Source of the DNA: Cryptomeria japonica
Taxonomy: Eukaryota > Streptophyta > Pinopsida > Cupressales > Cupressaceae
DNA: 64,000 nt
Assembly (NCBI RefSeq): GCF_030272615.1
Contig: NC_081412.1
Span: forward strand, 341,185,370 to 341,249,369
Reading direction: 5' to 3'
A program made the translations under genes and the position numbers. The notes beneath the pieces were generated by a model. That model worked only from the letters and a program-made list of their open reading frames with translations. It had not been told where the DNA came from and ran no database searches. Positions 11,149 through 23,492 of this stretch are shown one piece after another. Every line of letters begins with the position of its first letter. The stretch's first letter is position 1.

Positions 11149-12130
11149 CCAAGATCATGGCAGAGTCACCTTATTAAAAATGCCAATAATGTGTAAAGTG
11201 AGCACTCAACAATGACTTATAAATAATAATATAACTTAGGCAATCTTACTTAGAAAATCGTCCAACTTGCGTTAAGTTATAATTTAATTAAAAACACCAT
11301 GCGACCCCTTGAAGTCACAACACAAATTACACCTAGGCGATGGTGAATAATAAAGTATTAAAAAATACTTTTGCTTCCAAATACTGAATATTGCCAAAAT
11401 GAGCTGAGGCCAAGGTATTGAACTGCATTGTAGAAAATAGCCATCTGAGTTCAAACACAAGATCCTGCCAAAAATAACACTGCCAGACATAGCCACTGAG
11501 TTGAGCTGCAGAACCCATGCCAAAAATAACACTGCCAGACATAGCCACTGAGCTGAGCTGCAAAACCCCTGCCAAAAATATCACTGCTAAAAATAGTACT
11601 TACTATAAATAGCATATTGCTAAAAATACTAAGTGTGTCAAAAGTCGTTTTCATCACATTTTGAGCAACAATCATGACTTCTAAAAGTAGTGTCTGTAAA
11701 TCATCTTCGAAGAATTTGCATGTCAAACCACGCTGGAGCTCTCAAAAAACGCAGAAAAACCCTATAAAGCAAACAGTCGTCAGCCTATCGCAATGTACTA
11801 AAAATAGTAAATTTAGAAATCTTTTCTGATTGGAATGCATGTTATACCATCCTGAAGCTCACGAAAAACCCAGAAGAATCTAGAGTGCAAACCATAGAAC
11901 TCCTACAAACACCTCTCCGAAAACCTTCCCAAAGACAAAAACCCTAATTTAGTCTCTAGTTAGGCTATGGGTTTCCAAAATAGGCTAAGACTCCATCCAT
12001 TAGTATAGAGCTGAGAAGGGGACATTACAGTCCGCCATACCCAAAATTGCTTGTCCTCAATCAATAGCAAGGCTGGATGCTGCAAAATCTGCTCATTCTC
12101 CCAAGTTGCATCGTCAATTGGTGGGTTTTT

Positions 12131-12966
12131 TCATTTAATCAAATAAATCTTGAGAGTCATTCTCAACGAACGTTCCCTGGAATCAATAACGGCCTTTGGA
12201 ATCAACACCAACTGCCCCTCCTCATCCAAGGGAGGTAGATCTGATGAAGCTACCACATTATTTCCAAGTGCCCTCTTGAGGCGTGACACATGGAAAACAT
12301 TATGTATCTTGCTGTTTTCAGGTAACTCCAACTGATAAGCCACTTCTCCAACCTTCTTGGTGGCTCTGAATGGTCCATAAAAACGGGGCTTGAGCTTCTT
12401 TGCTCCACTCTTCTTGAGAGTGGATTGCTGGTAAGGCTGAAGCCTCAAGTAGACCATATCTCCAACCTCAAAAGAGCACTCTACTCGCTGCCAATCAGCA
12501 TACATCTTTTGCTGATTCTGTGCATGCTGAAGGTTGTCCTTCAAAGATCTCAAATGTCTTGACTTTGCTGCAACATATCGCTCGCTTGAGGGGCTCTACT
12601 ATCTCCAAAAGTCAAATCAGCAAAGCTATGTGCTTCATATCCATACAAGGTTGTGAAAGGAGACATCCTAATCAACATGCGATAGGAAGAGTTGTAACAA
12701 TACTCTCCCAAATGAAGCCATCTCACCCAAGCCTTCTGCTGCCCTGACACATACTTTCAGAGATAACCTTTTAACCACTTATTCACAACCTCAGTTTGTC
12801 CATCAGTCTGAGGGTGATGATTGGTGCTATGAGTGAATACCGTTCCACTCAATCCGAAGATCTCCTGCCAAAAGATGCTTAGGAACTTGCTGTTCCTATC
12901 ACTCACAATGGTTTTTGGCAAACCATGTAATCTAACCACTTCTTTGAAGAAGAGATCAACAGCCAT
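12131..12966 (-). pseudogene. pol: Integrase C-terminal half of element A (Ty3/gypsy)
   Basis: Three overlapping minus-strand pieces (12757-12966, 12550-12750, 12131-12553) read as one integrase with frame breaks near 12755 and 12550. The first has [17 protein letters not shown] and [13 protein letters not shown], carrying the second Asp and the Glu of the D,D35E catalytic set. The last has GDMVYLRLQPY and KLKPRFYGPFRATKKVGEVAYQ, then a HNVFHVSRLK motif, the gypsy integrase C-terminal (GPY/F-type) module. Integrase would insert the cDNA and make the 5-bp TSD. The HHCC zinc domain and first catalytic Asp are missing: sequence switches to the unrelated ORF at about 12960. Not functional. Confidence 0.85.
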
Positions 12967-13867
12967 GCATTAGAAGTGACATCCCAAGAATCACCAACTT
13001 GGTGGGAAACCAAGTTTTACTCAAAATCTCTTTCCATTCCATTTGCAAGAACTCAAATGGGCTCATTTGGTCACAAAAATATGAAGTAACAGCAGCACTA
13101 AAATCACCTTTCAGATTCACAACACTCCATGGTATAGCTCCATCATCTTTCGTCACCAACAATCCTTGAAAAGGGTTTGGTGCATAGATACCAACCCCAA
13201 TAGTGGCTTTGCCATGTTGTTGCTGCACTCCTAAGATTCCCATTTGGCCCCCACTGAAAATGCATTCAATGATGCTTGTAGATTCATCACCAATGCAATA
13301 CTCGTCAAATTGTAGGCTTCCAAGGTCAACCATCAAATCATGGCAATCCACACCATCATGGTCCTCTGTAGAGAGTAAGTCACCAACAAACTTGGATGGC
13401 CCAATAGACAACTCGACCTGTTCTACTTCACAATTACATACCACACTTGGATCCCATATCTCATTCATGTCATCAGGGTTAAGAGCCATCTCATCATCCA
13501 ATTGAAAGAGTGGATTATCTAAGGTCACATCAATGCTCATCACAAAAAGAGAGTTATCAACAATCTGAAAAGTATTTACTTTTTCCAACTTAGACCAACT
13601 ATCCTGCTGTCCTAAATTTGAAAATTCCAATTTAGGACACTGTTCCAAGTCAAAGACTTTCAGAATTTGGTCAAGCTCATTCTTCAAACTATGAGTCTCA
13701 ACACCATTATTCTGAAATGCCTCACAAAATAGGACAGCCTCTTGGTCATTAGGAACTTCTTCATTAGCTGCAATATTTTCAGCTTCATAACATGAATCTC
13801 CATTCAACAACTTGTTAACCTTTTCCATTTCTAAATTTACCATGTAGGCATCCTTAGATGTATCCAT
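12956..13867 (-). CDS. Unrecognised 303-aa acidic ORF inside element A
   Basis: A clean 303-codon frame starting at ATG 13867 and ending at 12956, overlapping the broken integrase by 11 bases. It is strongly acidic in the N-terminal two thirds (many D/E, few K/R), with no signal peptide or membrane segment. The C-terminal third has the segments [15 protein letters not shown] and [16 protein letters not shown]. It occupies the place of protease, RT and RNase H. It may be a divergent polyprotein segment fused by deletion, an extra retroelement ORF, or captured host sequence. It is unbroken while gag and integrase around it are decayed. I do not recognise the family. Confidence 0.45.
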   Translation of the reverse strand: MDTSKDAYMVNLEMEKVNKLLNGDSCYEAENIAANEEVPNDQEAVLFCEAFQNNGVETHSLKNELDQILKVFDLEQCPKLEFSNLGQQDSWSKLEKVNTFQIVDNSLFVMSIDVTLDNPLFQLDDEMALNPDDMNEIWDPSVVCNCEVEQVELSIGPSKFVGDLLSTEDHDGVDCHDLMVDLGSLQFDEYCIGDESTSIIECIFSGGQMGILGVQQQHGKATIGVGIYAPNPFQGLLVTKDDGAIPWSVVNLKGDFSAAVTSYFCDQMSPFEFLQMEWKEILSKTWFPTKLVILGMSLLMHGC

Positions 13868-14059
13868 TTCCTCATCATATGAAGTTACATGAACTTCATT
13901 GGAGACATCTCAACAACAATCTGAATTTCTATCTATTTCCTCTTGTTTAACATCTTCAATTTTCATTTGCTCTTCCTCTAGAAGCACGAGTGCATTCAAC
14001 ACTGTCACTAGCTCCATAAGAAACATTAAGAGATTCATCATGCACAACCTCAATTACTA

Positions 14060-14675
14060 TTTTTTCATCTTCTTTCGACATTGGTCTCAAGGACAAATAA
14101 TTGTCCAACTTCTGAACCCACGATCTAGCATAACACTTATCACTCTCGTCAAAGTCGGCTAGAGTAACCTTTCCAAGGGCTTGCTGATAATCTCATGGAG
14201 CATAAGGGCGGTTATCATATCTTCCACCTCTCTTCTTCTTTTGGTTCATAAACTAGTCCAAGATAAGGATATTTCAGATCTCTGCAGGGAGGGAAGCATA
14301 CTCCATGTAACTATTCCTTATTTCATTCACTGTTGGTATCTCAATTTCAGCTTGAGGCACTTTCTTGGGTAGGAAGATGGGTTGCAAAGGTCTTGATACT
14401 GACCCTCCAGGTGTTCCTCCATTGTTGCTTCCATGGTTACTCTCGTTTCCATTTCCTGCAGGGTTATTATAAGTGCTACCTTCAGGTCCATTAGTGGGCT
14501 GATTAGGAGTCCCACCATAATTTTGACTAAGTTTGGCCAACAACTGTGACATCATATCCATCATGGCATCAAACTTTCTTTTTGCTTTGGTATCAGGGGT
14601 TTCTTTCTGTTCTTTTGTTCTCTTTGCCATAGAATCAATTGAATCAATTGCTACCTCTGAAAAAAGTCTCTTCAA
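14060..14675 (-). pseudogene. gag: gag remnant of element A
   Basis: ATG at 14675 opens 133 codons: a Lys-rich start (KRTKEQKETPDTKAKRKF), a Met-rich helix, a low-complexity Asn/Gly/Ser stretch, then PIFLPKKVPQAEIEIPTVN. After a stop at 14274 the minus strand continues with a gag-like segment at about 14200-14060 (VTLADFDESDKCYARSWVQ, LDNYLSLRPMSKEDEK), typical of the start of a gypsy capsid domain. The gene starts about 120 bp after the primer site, as expected. The rest of the capsid and nucleocapsid are missing. Confidence 0.7.
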
Positions 14676-14793
14676 CTAGCACTGCGGGAATCTGATACTT
14701 CTGTCTTCTTTGTTCTCTGTTGTATTATCAGATGTCTCTATCACTCATGGAGAACTCTGATCAATATGAACTCACAAGCTGGCAAGAAAACCT

Positions 14794-14805
14794 GCTCTGA
14801 TACCA
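14794..14805 (-). other. Primer binding site of element A, tRNA-iMet
   Basis: Minus-strand TGGTATCAGAGC, one base after the LTR end ..GGGATATTACA. It is complementary to the 3' end of initiator tRNA-Met, the commonest plant LTR-retrotransposon primer. Confidence 0.95.
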
Positions 14806-14806
14806 C

Positions 14807-17059
14807 TGTAATATCCCTTCAATTTTTTTTTCAATTATTTCAATTTACAATCAACACAAACACCCGTTAGGGTTAGAAAATGAAATCCCAATACTGCTGA
14901 AAGTAACCCTTTCCACCTTTTGATCACCGGGAGCCCAATTTGGGAGGGTGAGAGCATACATTGTTGGGGGGATCATTAGATGCAAGAAACTGAAATTGGT
15001 TACAATACTTGGGTGGCAAGCCAGCCCCTTCCACTTTTCAACAAGATAATGAGACAACTGAAAAATCACTTGGTGGTAAACCAGCCAAGGACAAGCTAGA
15101 AACTGAAATAACAATCACTCAACCGCTTGTCCAACGGGAGGACTAGAAATGAAATCACAAATCAACTCTACTGCTTATGGAGCGGGAGGATAGTATTACA
15201 ATATTCAAAGTAGGCGGCAAAGCCAACCCTTCCACTTATGCAGTGGGATTAAGAGCAATAATCCAATTAGATAACTGTTAGTACTACTAACCAACTTTAC
15301 AATGCACAATATGGATTACAAATTAAGATAAATCACTATTCCAAAGATAGGCGGCAAGGGCAGGCTTTTCCACTTTGCAGTGGGTCTAGGAAAGATCAAT
15401 AGAAATTGCTGTTAGTACTACTACCAGCATTACAATATGAATCATAGAAGATAAGAATGAAGAACCAACAACTGCAAACAATTACCAAGATATTTCTCTC
15501 CACACCAAAGAGCCCACACACCCTAAAACCAACTCCACACAAGAAGACACTCCAAATCGGAAAACCTCTAAATCTGATATACTCCTAGCACGTTGAAAAC
15601 ACACAGACCAACAATACCAAATCCCACTAAAACACTCTCAACTCGCCCAATTCTTAACCAAATGACATGAAATTGAAAGCATATGATCACTAGGAGGTAG
15701 GCGATCAATCCTAGGACAACAAAACATGGCAAATTGACCCCAATAATTTATGCACGCATCCCAAAGCACTCAGCCACATGGTACGACCAGCTAGGGTACG
15801 ATTTTGCAAAAATGAAATCCCAAACACCATTTTAGACTCTACAAACTCACAAAATGAAATGTCCAAACCACAAAAAGAGATAGAAGAAATACCCAGAACG
15901 AGAAGAATGACGCACTGAGACCTGCAACCAAGAATCTACTTCAGCACACTCCACGACTAGCAACAAGAAGCACACTCCGCAACCAGCAACAAGAACACTC
16001 ATAAATCCACACAAATCTTCACCACATTGAGTCAAATCTGCTCCTCTGGATGAGAAACAGTCATATGTTCAGCTAGGCGCTATCTCTCAAGCACGAAACT
16101 GAGGCACTAGGAGGTATGCGTTCCTCGAAGTAAGTGTTTGACAACATTTTGGCAGCACTTCGTTATCAAAGCAATAATGGATACCAAAATTAGAGCCCAA
16201 GGTTCTTATTTATAACTTTTGCCAAGCCAAATTCAAATTCAAATGCCAATGCACACCAAATACACCCAAATCAAATGTCCTTTCATTACTCCCACATTAG
16301 CTTTGCATTTCCTTTCATTTCCTTGCACAAGTTTACCCAACTCACATTCACCCAAAATCGCCATTTTTGATAAATATAATGCTTATAAAATAACATTGAT
16401 GAAATTGCACTTTGGCGTCGCACTATGAAGGGGGAATATTTCACCAAATAGACTTAGGATAAAAATAATATTTCCCTTCTCTAAGTTGTCCAAGATCATG
16501 GCAGAGTCACCTTATTAAAAATGCCAATAATGTGTAAAGTGAGTGCTCAGCAATGACTTATAAATAATAATATAACTTAGCCAATCCTACTTAGAAAATC
16601 GTCCAACTTGCCTTAAGTTATAATTTAATTAAAAACACCATGGTGACCCCTTGAAGTCACAACACAAATTACGCCTAAACCATGGTGAATAATAAAGTAT
16701 TAAAACATACTTTTGCTTCCAAATATTGAATATTGTCAAAATGAGCTGAGGCCAAGGTATTGAACTGCATTGCAGAAAATAGTCATCTGAGTTCAAACAC
16801 AGAATCCTGCCAAAAATAACATTGCCAAACAACCACTGAGCTGAGCTGCAAAACCCCTTCCAAAAATACTACAGCTAAAAATAGTATTTACTATAAAGAG
16901 CATATTGCTAAAAATACTAAGTGTGTGAAAAGTCATTTTCATCACATTTTGAGCAACAATCATGACTTACTAAAAATAGTAAGTCCAGAAATCATCTCCG
17001 AAGAATTTACATGTCAAACCACGTTGGAGATCTCAAAAAACGCAGAAAAACCCTATAAA
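14807..17059 (-). mobile_element. 5' LTR of element A, outer end cut
   Basis: Collinear with 7223-12029 after removing that copy's two insertions. TATAAATA is at 16207-16214 on the minus strand. Hairpins of the CCACTTATGCAGTGG type repeat between about 15120 and 15385. The match to the sister LTR ends at CCCTATAAA (17051-17059); the ~250 bp that should follow (equivalent to 11770-12029) are missing and B0 sequence begins within ~10 bases. It preserves the empty sites of the TRIM and the nested solo LTR. Confidence 0.88.
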
Positions 17060-17070
17060 TCGTCCCGAAG

Positions 17071-19018
17071 AAGCTGATTTACCCAAGAATCCAGTGCTTG
17101 TACCTTTTGAGCAGCTCTATCAACTTCTTGGACTGATTCTTTTGCATTTGAAGAAGTTGAAGGATTGTCCCTTTCATTAGAAGACTTGGTGATCTTTTGA
17201 ATTGTGGCAACAAGTTGCACATTTTCCTCTTCTGGCTTATCCTTCTTTGCTAGAAGTTCATCATACCGCTGCACCAATGAGGCTACAAAATGTTGAGCAT
17301 CATGTTTGACCACTTCATGCTTTTGTTTGCCCAATTCCAACCTTGTGATCCTGTTATCAACAACTTGCATCTCTTCCCGTGGCTTGTCTACAGTTGGCTC
17401 AACAATTTCAGCCACCTTCATCCTGATACTATCAACTGTTACCCTTGAAATCGTTTTAGCCCTTTTGGCAACCTTGGGCTTTGATTGCTTGAGATGCTGG
17501 AAATCAAAGATGTCAGGAGAGATTTCTTGCTTCTTTCTTTTAGGTGTAAAAGAACTAAGCCATGGAGGTAAAACCATTAATTCTCCTTGAGCAACGACTG
17601 AAAGTGAGGGAGAAGTAGTTTCTGTTTGAACAACAGTCGTGATCCTGGGAGAAGTTACTGTTTGAACAACAACTATAGACTGCTCATTAACCAAAGGTCT
17701 TGATGACTGCATCATGAACTCATCAAAATTAGAACCAGAAGTATCAATCTCTGACAAAGGGCCATATGCAGGATTATCCTCAAAGATATTCATCAAATTC
17801 TCTTGAGGATGATCAAGAGGTGGCTCTGCTTCTGAAATTGGAATGACTCTCTGAGGAGATTCCTCCGCTGAAACAAGAACAATATGAACAGTGGAAAAAG
17901 CATGCACATTCACGTCAAGAGAAGACATAGGTAAATCTAAAGGAATCTGAGGGGGAACTTCACGAGGTGACTCCGAAATGGGTGACTCCGAAATGGGTGA
18001 CTCGGGAGCATAATCTGATTGTAGTTCCTCCTTTGAATTTTTAGCATCAATTACATGTATATGAAGCTGAGGCTTTCTTTCCCTCGATTTGTCACTTCTT
18101 CAAGAGGAAGTACCATTGTTCTGCTAACCTTTAACTTGATTCTTGTGCTTGAAGATGATGCACCTTCCTTGTTGTCTACTTTGATTTCAGACTTGAGTCC
18201 AACAGGTCCTGTAGAATCATTTTCCTTTCCATCTTTGATCTTGATGAGTCTAACACCGTTACCCTTGAGCCAAGTATTGGTGTTAGCTAAGATAGGTTGA
18301 AATCTATCATGAATGGAAGTGCATTCCTTATGTGACCATTGAATTAATGGAAGTGGTGCTTCATCAACTTTCTTTTCAACATATTCAGGATCAAGTATCT
18401 CTCCATGATCAATCATTCCTTCAGGAATGTTTACCAAGTTTAGGTCAACAATCTGCTCAAGAGTAAGTTTGCAATAATCCATCTTACGAACCTCCTTTTC
18501 TGTATGGAGATCAACCCAAATGTCTTCTATCCGATGCACATGCGTGAAGGACTTTTTGATCTTCTCCTTCATGCCTCGGTAATCAAAATCTACTCTTGGC
18601 TTGAACCTTTTGAGTTTTATTTCTTGCATTTCGATCTCCATGGCCTTGGCTTTGGTGGATGTAATGAGGGAATAATGGCCAATTTTCAATGGGTTATTTG
18701 GAGAAATTCCCATTCCAACCTTATGCTTAACAGATTGATGTGCATGAACAACCATGATCTGTCTTCCCAACTCCATAAGAATTATCTTATCAGTTGGATA
18801 TCTAGGAAGCATATATGGCTGCCCGCTATAACATCCAACTCTTATGTAAGTGAAAGTTGGGAGTTGAAGAAAGAAGCAGCCATATTCATTCACCTTCTCC
18901 CAGGCGGCATCTGACACTCTTCTATTTTTCAATGTCTTATCAAATAGACACATATAATGACCAAATAAGGCATCCTGGACCCTCCTGAAGTGCAATCTGC
19001 TGGGTCTTAAAGGCAATT
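17071..19018 (-). pseudogene. B-family U3 ORF, C-terminal two thirds (B0 copy)
   Basis: Minus strand, collinear with the B3 protein from about residue 345 onwards. 18051-19016 carries LHFRRVQDALFGHYMC, QPYMLPRYPTDKIILMELGR, FDYRGMKEKIKKSF and WSHKECTSIHDRFQPILANT; 17053-17928 carries LPPWLSSFTPKRKKQEISPD and the coiled-coil region. The frame is broken around 17930-18050, where GGTGACTCCGAAAT is tandemly repeated. The C-terminal ~220 residues are missing at the fusion with LTR A. Its N-terminal part is at 25379-26093. Identity to B3 looks high by eye across the globular region. Confidence 0.85.
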
Positions 19019-19820
19019 GGTCATATTGACGTGTTTTTTATGACCGCGTCTAACACAGAATAAAGTCACCAACGGTCACCTTATCCTCTCTTGATCAAGA
19101 TTAGTCCGTATGCTAGGATTACTTAAAGTTCAAATGGCTAATTCCCAAGGTTCCTTCAGTGCGTGGATGTGACTCAGTTGTTTGATGGGTTTGCTGATAA
19201 CCCAAGGGGCCTTACGTATGTTGAAGAAACGTATACAAGCTCAAGATTCTTTTGTACGGATGATTTGCAATAAAAGCCCTTGTTTTAGGTCTCTGGACTT
19301 TGAATTGTGCAGAAACTAAATAGGAATAGGGTAGAGAAAGACTAAACTAAAAGTAATCTAAACCTATGAACAAAGAGACGGGATAACTTGCGCAAAATCT
19401 AACCACGCTTCGCTTTGCCAGCAACGCACAACTACATGAAGGCGGTGCTATCTTCAGGGGGTGTGTTTAAGGATTTTCAAATCATCAAGAGAAACCATCA
19501 AATCGAACAACTTCTCCAGATAATCGAAGGTAAACTTACACATATAACGGAGGCTCAGGCTAACTTTGCACGGTATGCAACAATCAGCTGCATACCAAAA
19601 GTATGAGCATGAATTTTGCAACAAGCAATCCTATCAAATCCAGTTCGTCTAACAGTATGAAAGCAAATCTAATCTATGAAGAGAATGAGACCATGCGAGC
19701 TCCAAAACAACACAAGAACACACCAACAATTGAACAATGTATTAAGTGTTTGCTTCAAAAACTCTTAGCAACAATCTCTGACGATAGTCTCTCCTGATTA
19801 CAAATGAGGGGGTCACCCCC

Positions 19821-19828
19821 TTATATAG
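19821..19828 (-). promoter_or_regulatory. TATA box of element D
   Basis: Minus strand CCTATATAAGGGGGTGACC, a canonical plant TATA context, 370 bp downstream of the ORF end and 797 bp before the element's 3' end. Confidence 0.6.
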
Positions 19829-20197
19829 GCCTCAAGCCAAGATTACATGCAAAAACCCTAATTAGGGTTTGCCCTAAAGATTCCCCACTCAAGGTGCAAC
19901 AAGGTGGGAATCTGCAATTAATAACCCATTATGCCCATGCACAATTAATTAAAAGAGCCTAAAATAGCGCCCACTCAGCACATTAAATGCCTCATGAAGC
20001 TGACCATGCCTAGAATATAACCGACACCACCATAAATACCCATCATTCTCCAAGTGACGACGGCATGCACGAAGAATCTGTCATAAAACCATAATGAGAA
20101 GACGACTTGCAAGAATATTCCCTATCCCGTGGTAGCATGCATTGACCAGTCCCACACCTAGTCAATATTCCTTCAGCCATAAATACGCCATCACTAT

Positions 20198-23100
20198 TCA
20201 GTCAAAAGACTTTCGTCCAAAAAATGGACGACCATTATCTCGTTCATTAATGGTGTATGCAATGAATCTATTGATGACGGCCTCCAGTTCTCCGATGGAA
20301 ACACTTGGCACATTCTTGACGTTGAATTCCATCAAGGCAATTTCCTCTTCGCTTCTAGAAAAGAAACTTTCCCACTCTGCCATGACTTCTTGCGTTTTCT
20401 TCATCATACCGGAAAATGAAGAAACATTTGCAAAATGTTCCTTAGGGAACGAACCGACGAAGAAGAAATCGTGCAACTGGGATTTCAAGGAGTTCACTGT
20501 TATTCCTCTGTCACTGAGTTTCCTTGAAAATAAAGCTTCCATGGCACTAAGGATTTCTTCCTGTATCCCTTTGATAGACTCCTTCAAGGTGACAGAATCA
20601 ATGCTGAATTTGTCAAGGGTGTTCTTTCCTGAACAGATGTCGTAGAACCATTGGGGAAAGTCGTAGGCTTCATTTTCTTGGATCACTTTCCCGTCCACCA
20701 AGGTTTGCCTTGGAGTCTTCGTTAGAGCCCTGAGCCGGGAAATGGTTAAGTCTTGGTAAACATCTACATCCTCCCATAGTTCTTCTGCTGTCTCCAACCT
20801 GCTTAGGAGGGCCACAAACTTCGAATGAAGCTTGAGCTAGATCCTCAATAAATTTTCCTGCCTCGGCGTAGACATCCTCTACCCATTCTCGGGAATTTTG
20901 TGCCATTGCTCTAATAAGTTCTGCATCATCAACTACTTCCTTGGGAAGGAAGGGAGGAGTAGATGAAGGACCTGCTTCCTTGAGGGGTCTTTTGAAACTC
21001 CTGACGTATTCACATAGAAATCTATTTTCCTCCCTCAGCCGCTTACATTTTGCCTTTGATTTCAGCAACTTCTCCTTCATGGCTAAGGAGGAATCTTCAA
21101 AATCCCCCACAACTTGACCGGTGGAAGCATGGCCAAGATCAACTTGTCTGATGACGTAATCCTCCTGCCTAATCTCACTCCTATCTTTATCCACTGCAGG
21201 TTCAGCGATGTGCAAAGTCCGGGATCCGGATTCTTCCCTGACTACCTTGGAAAACTTCCAGGGAGCCTTCCTTTCCGTTGGTTGATCCATCCTCTTCAAT
21301 AATTCTTCTAACTCTTGAGCAGGATTGGTTCCTCCTTCTGCTTCATTCCCCAATCTGCCTACCAATCAATCTGGCGTGGGGATAGAATGGCTATGGTCGT
21401 CTGCATGCTCCCGTTCTTGAGATTCCTCTTCCATTTCACCAAGGATAGTCTCTGCGAAGCTATCCTGGTGAACCTCTTCCTGGTGCGGGAGACTTTCTTG
21501 CCTCTGATTTCTTGGCTGGTGACGGCCCTGTGAAGCATTGATGCTGAGTATATCAGGCACTGGAACGTTCCCTGGAAGTGGGCTTGCGGGATGTGGGTAC
21601 ATCTCCACCTCTCGTACGCTTGAAGAGCTAACTGGTGAATGCTCCCTTTCTGTTCTTGTTCTCTTTTGTGGAGGTTCCTCTTGCTGGGCTTTCTGTTGAA
21701 CCTCGTGCGGGATTTCTTGTTGGATATCCTTCATCTTTGTTGCCCTTGGCCTCTTTGGGGCATTTTTTCCTTTGTCCATCCGCGATTCTCTTCCTGCCTG
21801 ACCCTGTGAAGAGCCTTCAGTTGCCTCACTGTGGGAATCCAGATTTCCCATCAGCTGGTATGTTAGATGGACATTGTTTTCCACCAACCTTCTTGTCTTC
21901 CTGTCAATCCAGTGCTTAGTGAATTTAAGCACTGGTCTAGCTAAGATGTTCAAATCATCTACCTCAGGCTCTGACCAATCTGGCAACTGGATAGGTTGAT
22001 CCTTTACCTTCTCGAATTCGGGTTGCGTCAAATCTGAATCTTCCTTTACCTGATCCGGTACCTGATGAATCTCACTTATTCTGATGGTGTCGAGGGGCAG
22101 TTTGGAGTGCATTCTTCTTCGGACCTCAAGGTCATCCTCGACACTTGCCTAGTAATCTTCCAAGTAAAATCTGTGTATGAATTTGACATCGGCAACCTTC
22201 CTAATCTGGCTGTAAGGATCATATTGGGCCCTGGATGTGTAAAATGGTAGGCGATAGAATGCCAATTCGCCTACTGCACTTTCAGCGGCCTCCAAACCTG
22301 GGCATATCTCCATGAAATCCCCCAAGACAATTGGAAATTCGATAGATTGCTTCTTCTTCTTCTTCTGTAGCTGATCATAGGCAGTTAACTGCCTCATTAG
22401 CTCGAGCAATATAAGCTTGTCCGATGGATATCTGGGCAATTTGTAAGACTGGAAGGAGAACCCTTGCGTCCTGATGGAGGTGAATTTGGGGAATTGCAAG
22501 AACGCAACGCTATACCTCTAGACCAAGGAACTTGCTTGTGGAGACAACCTCACGTGTAACTTATTTTGCATAAGTTGTGTCAGGTACATGGTGAAGGTGT
22601 CATTCGCCAACCTGTAAGAGCTAACATTGGAGAGATGCAGCTGAGGATAACACTCGTGCACTTTCAACTGAGCTGGTCCGCAGCCCATGATTCCTCTTGC
22701 TGGCAGCCCATCGAATCCTCCCCTTCGTGCAAGCATATCGAATAGGTAGGAGCCCATAAAAAAGGACTGAGACCTTTTCTCTTTTAGGTTCTTCAATTGT
22801 TCATGCAAGTAGTGACTGATCAATCTAGCCCAGTCGATCAGTATATTAGAATTCATGATCTCGCCTATGTAGAAGAACATCCAAGGCTCGAAGTTCACCA
22901 AGTGTGGGCATCCCATTACTCTGCTCAGCATCTTTATCATGTCCACATATTCTTGCTTGAACTTGAAGATTGTGAGAGTTTTAGGCATCTTGGAAGCATG
23001 CACTCTAGGCTTCAGCAACCACTGCTTGTTGATCAAATCAACGCACCTGGCGGGGCCTGCCTCATATATTGCTTGAGCTCTGCTGCTGGTCCTGTACGTC

Positions 23101-23492
23101 ATGGAATAATGTGAAGGGATTTCGAAGGCTTCACCAATTGACTCTAGAGTCAATGTTGCCAGTAACTTGCCATCTGGTGTTGAGATTGTTTTCCGCTCCA
23201 GATTGTAATGTGTTGCACATTCCAAGACCAGATCTGGGCATTGAATAGTGGGAGGAAAGCTAGTTGCTGCAACTATTCCACTTCTCACAATTTTGATAGT
23301 TGTCGGGGATGGATTGTGTCCTGCTATTCCGAACATTCGTATCTTGAATGCAGCCTAGTTGAATGTGCCAAGGTTAGCATCGCTGATTTCTTCCCATCTT
23401 GAATTCAACCGAGAATGAGGGAGAAAACCCTTCATCTCTGCTTTGATCAATGCCTGCCTGGAGATAGTAGCTGTCTTGCTAGGTTCTGCCAT
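20198..23492 (-). pseudogene. Broken ~1,100-codon ORF of element D, distant relative of the B ORF
   Basis: ATG at 23492 (MAEPSKTATISRQAL). One frame runs to 20670 with in-frame stops at 23355-23357 (TAG), 22518, 22149 and 21366 (TGA), then shifts frame between 20815 and 20670 and ends at 20198. The N-terminal part shares the B pattern: LTLESIGEAFEIPSHY resembles B3 DADTIEKVFKIPPAPVY, and VNFEPWMFFYIGEI resembles VIEPWMYQFIMFI; YKLPRYPSDKLILLELMR resembles PYMLPRYPTDKIILMELGR. A charged middle follows with basic clusters (PKRPRATKMKD, KRTRTERE), then helix-rich sequence. Length is close to the B3 protein. Function unknown. Confidence 0.75.

Larger units (their letters stand above)
7223..12029 (-). 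mobile_element. 3' LTR of element A, carrying a TRIM and a solo LTR
   Basis: On the minus strand the LTR starts TGTAATGTCCCC at 12029 and ends GGGATATTATA at 7223 (TACA in the sister LTR). Removing the TRIM (7842-8174) and the solo LTR (9231-11148) with their TSDs leaves about 2.5 kb, collinear with the 5' LTR. A TATAAATA box lies at 8949-8956 (minus), with a short duplication of AGGTTCTTATTT next to it that the sister LTR lacks. Downstream of the TATA box is an array of small hairpins (CCACTTATGCAGTGG type). Confidence 0.88.
7223..17059 (-). mobile_element. Element A: minus-strand Ty3/gypsy element, internally deleted
   Basis: Two LTRs in the same orientation (7223-12029 and 14807-17059) flank a 2.8-kb internal region. 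On the minus strand the order is 5' LTR, tRNA-iMet primer site (14794-14805), gag remnant, an unrelated 303-codon ORF, an integrase remnant, then the 3' LTR. Protease, RT and RNase H are missing, so the copy could not move alone. Just before the 3' LTR the minus strand reads TTGAGGACAAGCAATTTTGG, the usual gypsy pre-LTR motif. The outer end of the 5' LTR is cut at about 17059 where B0 sequence begins, so no TSD can be checked. Confidence 0.85.
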
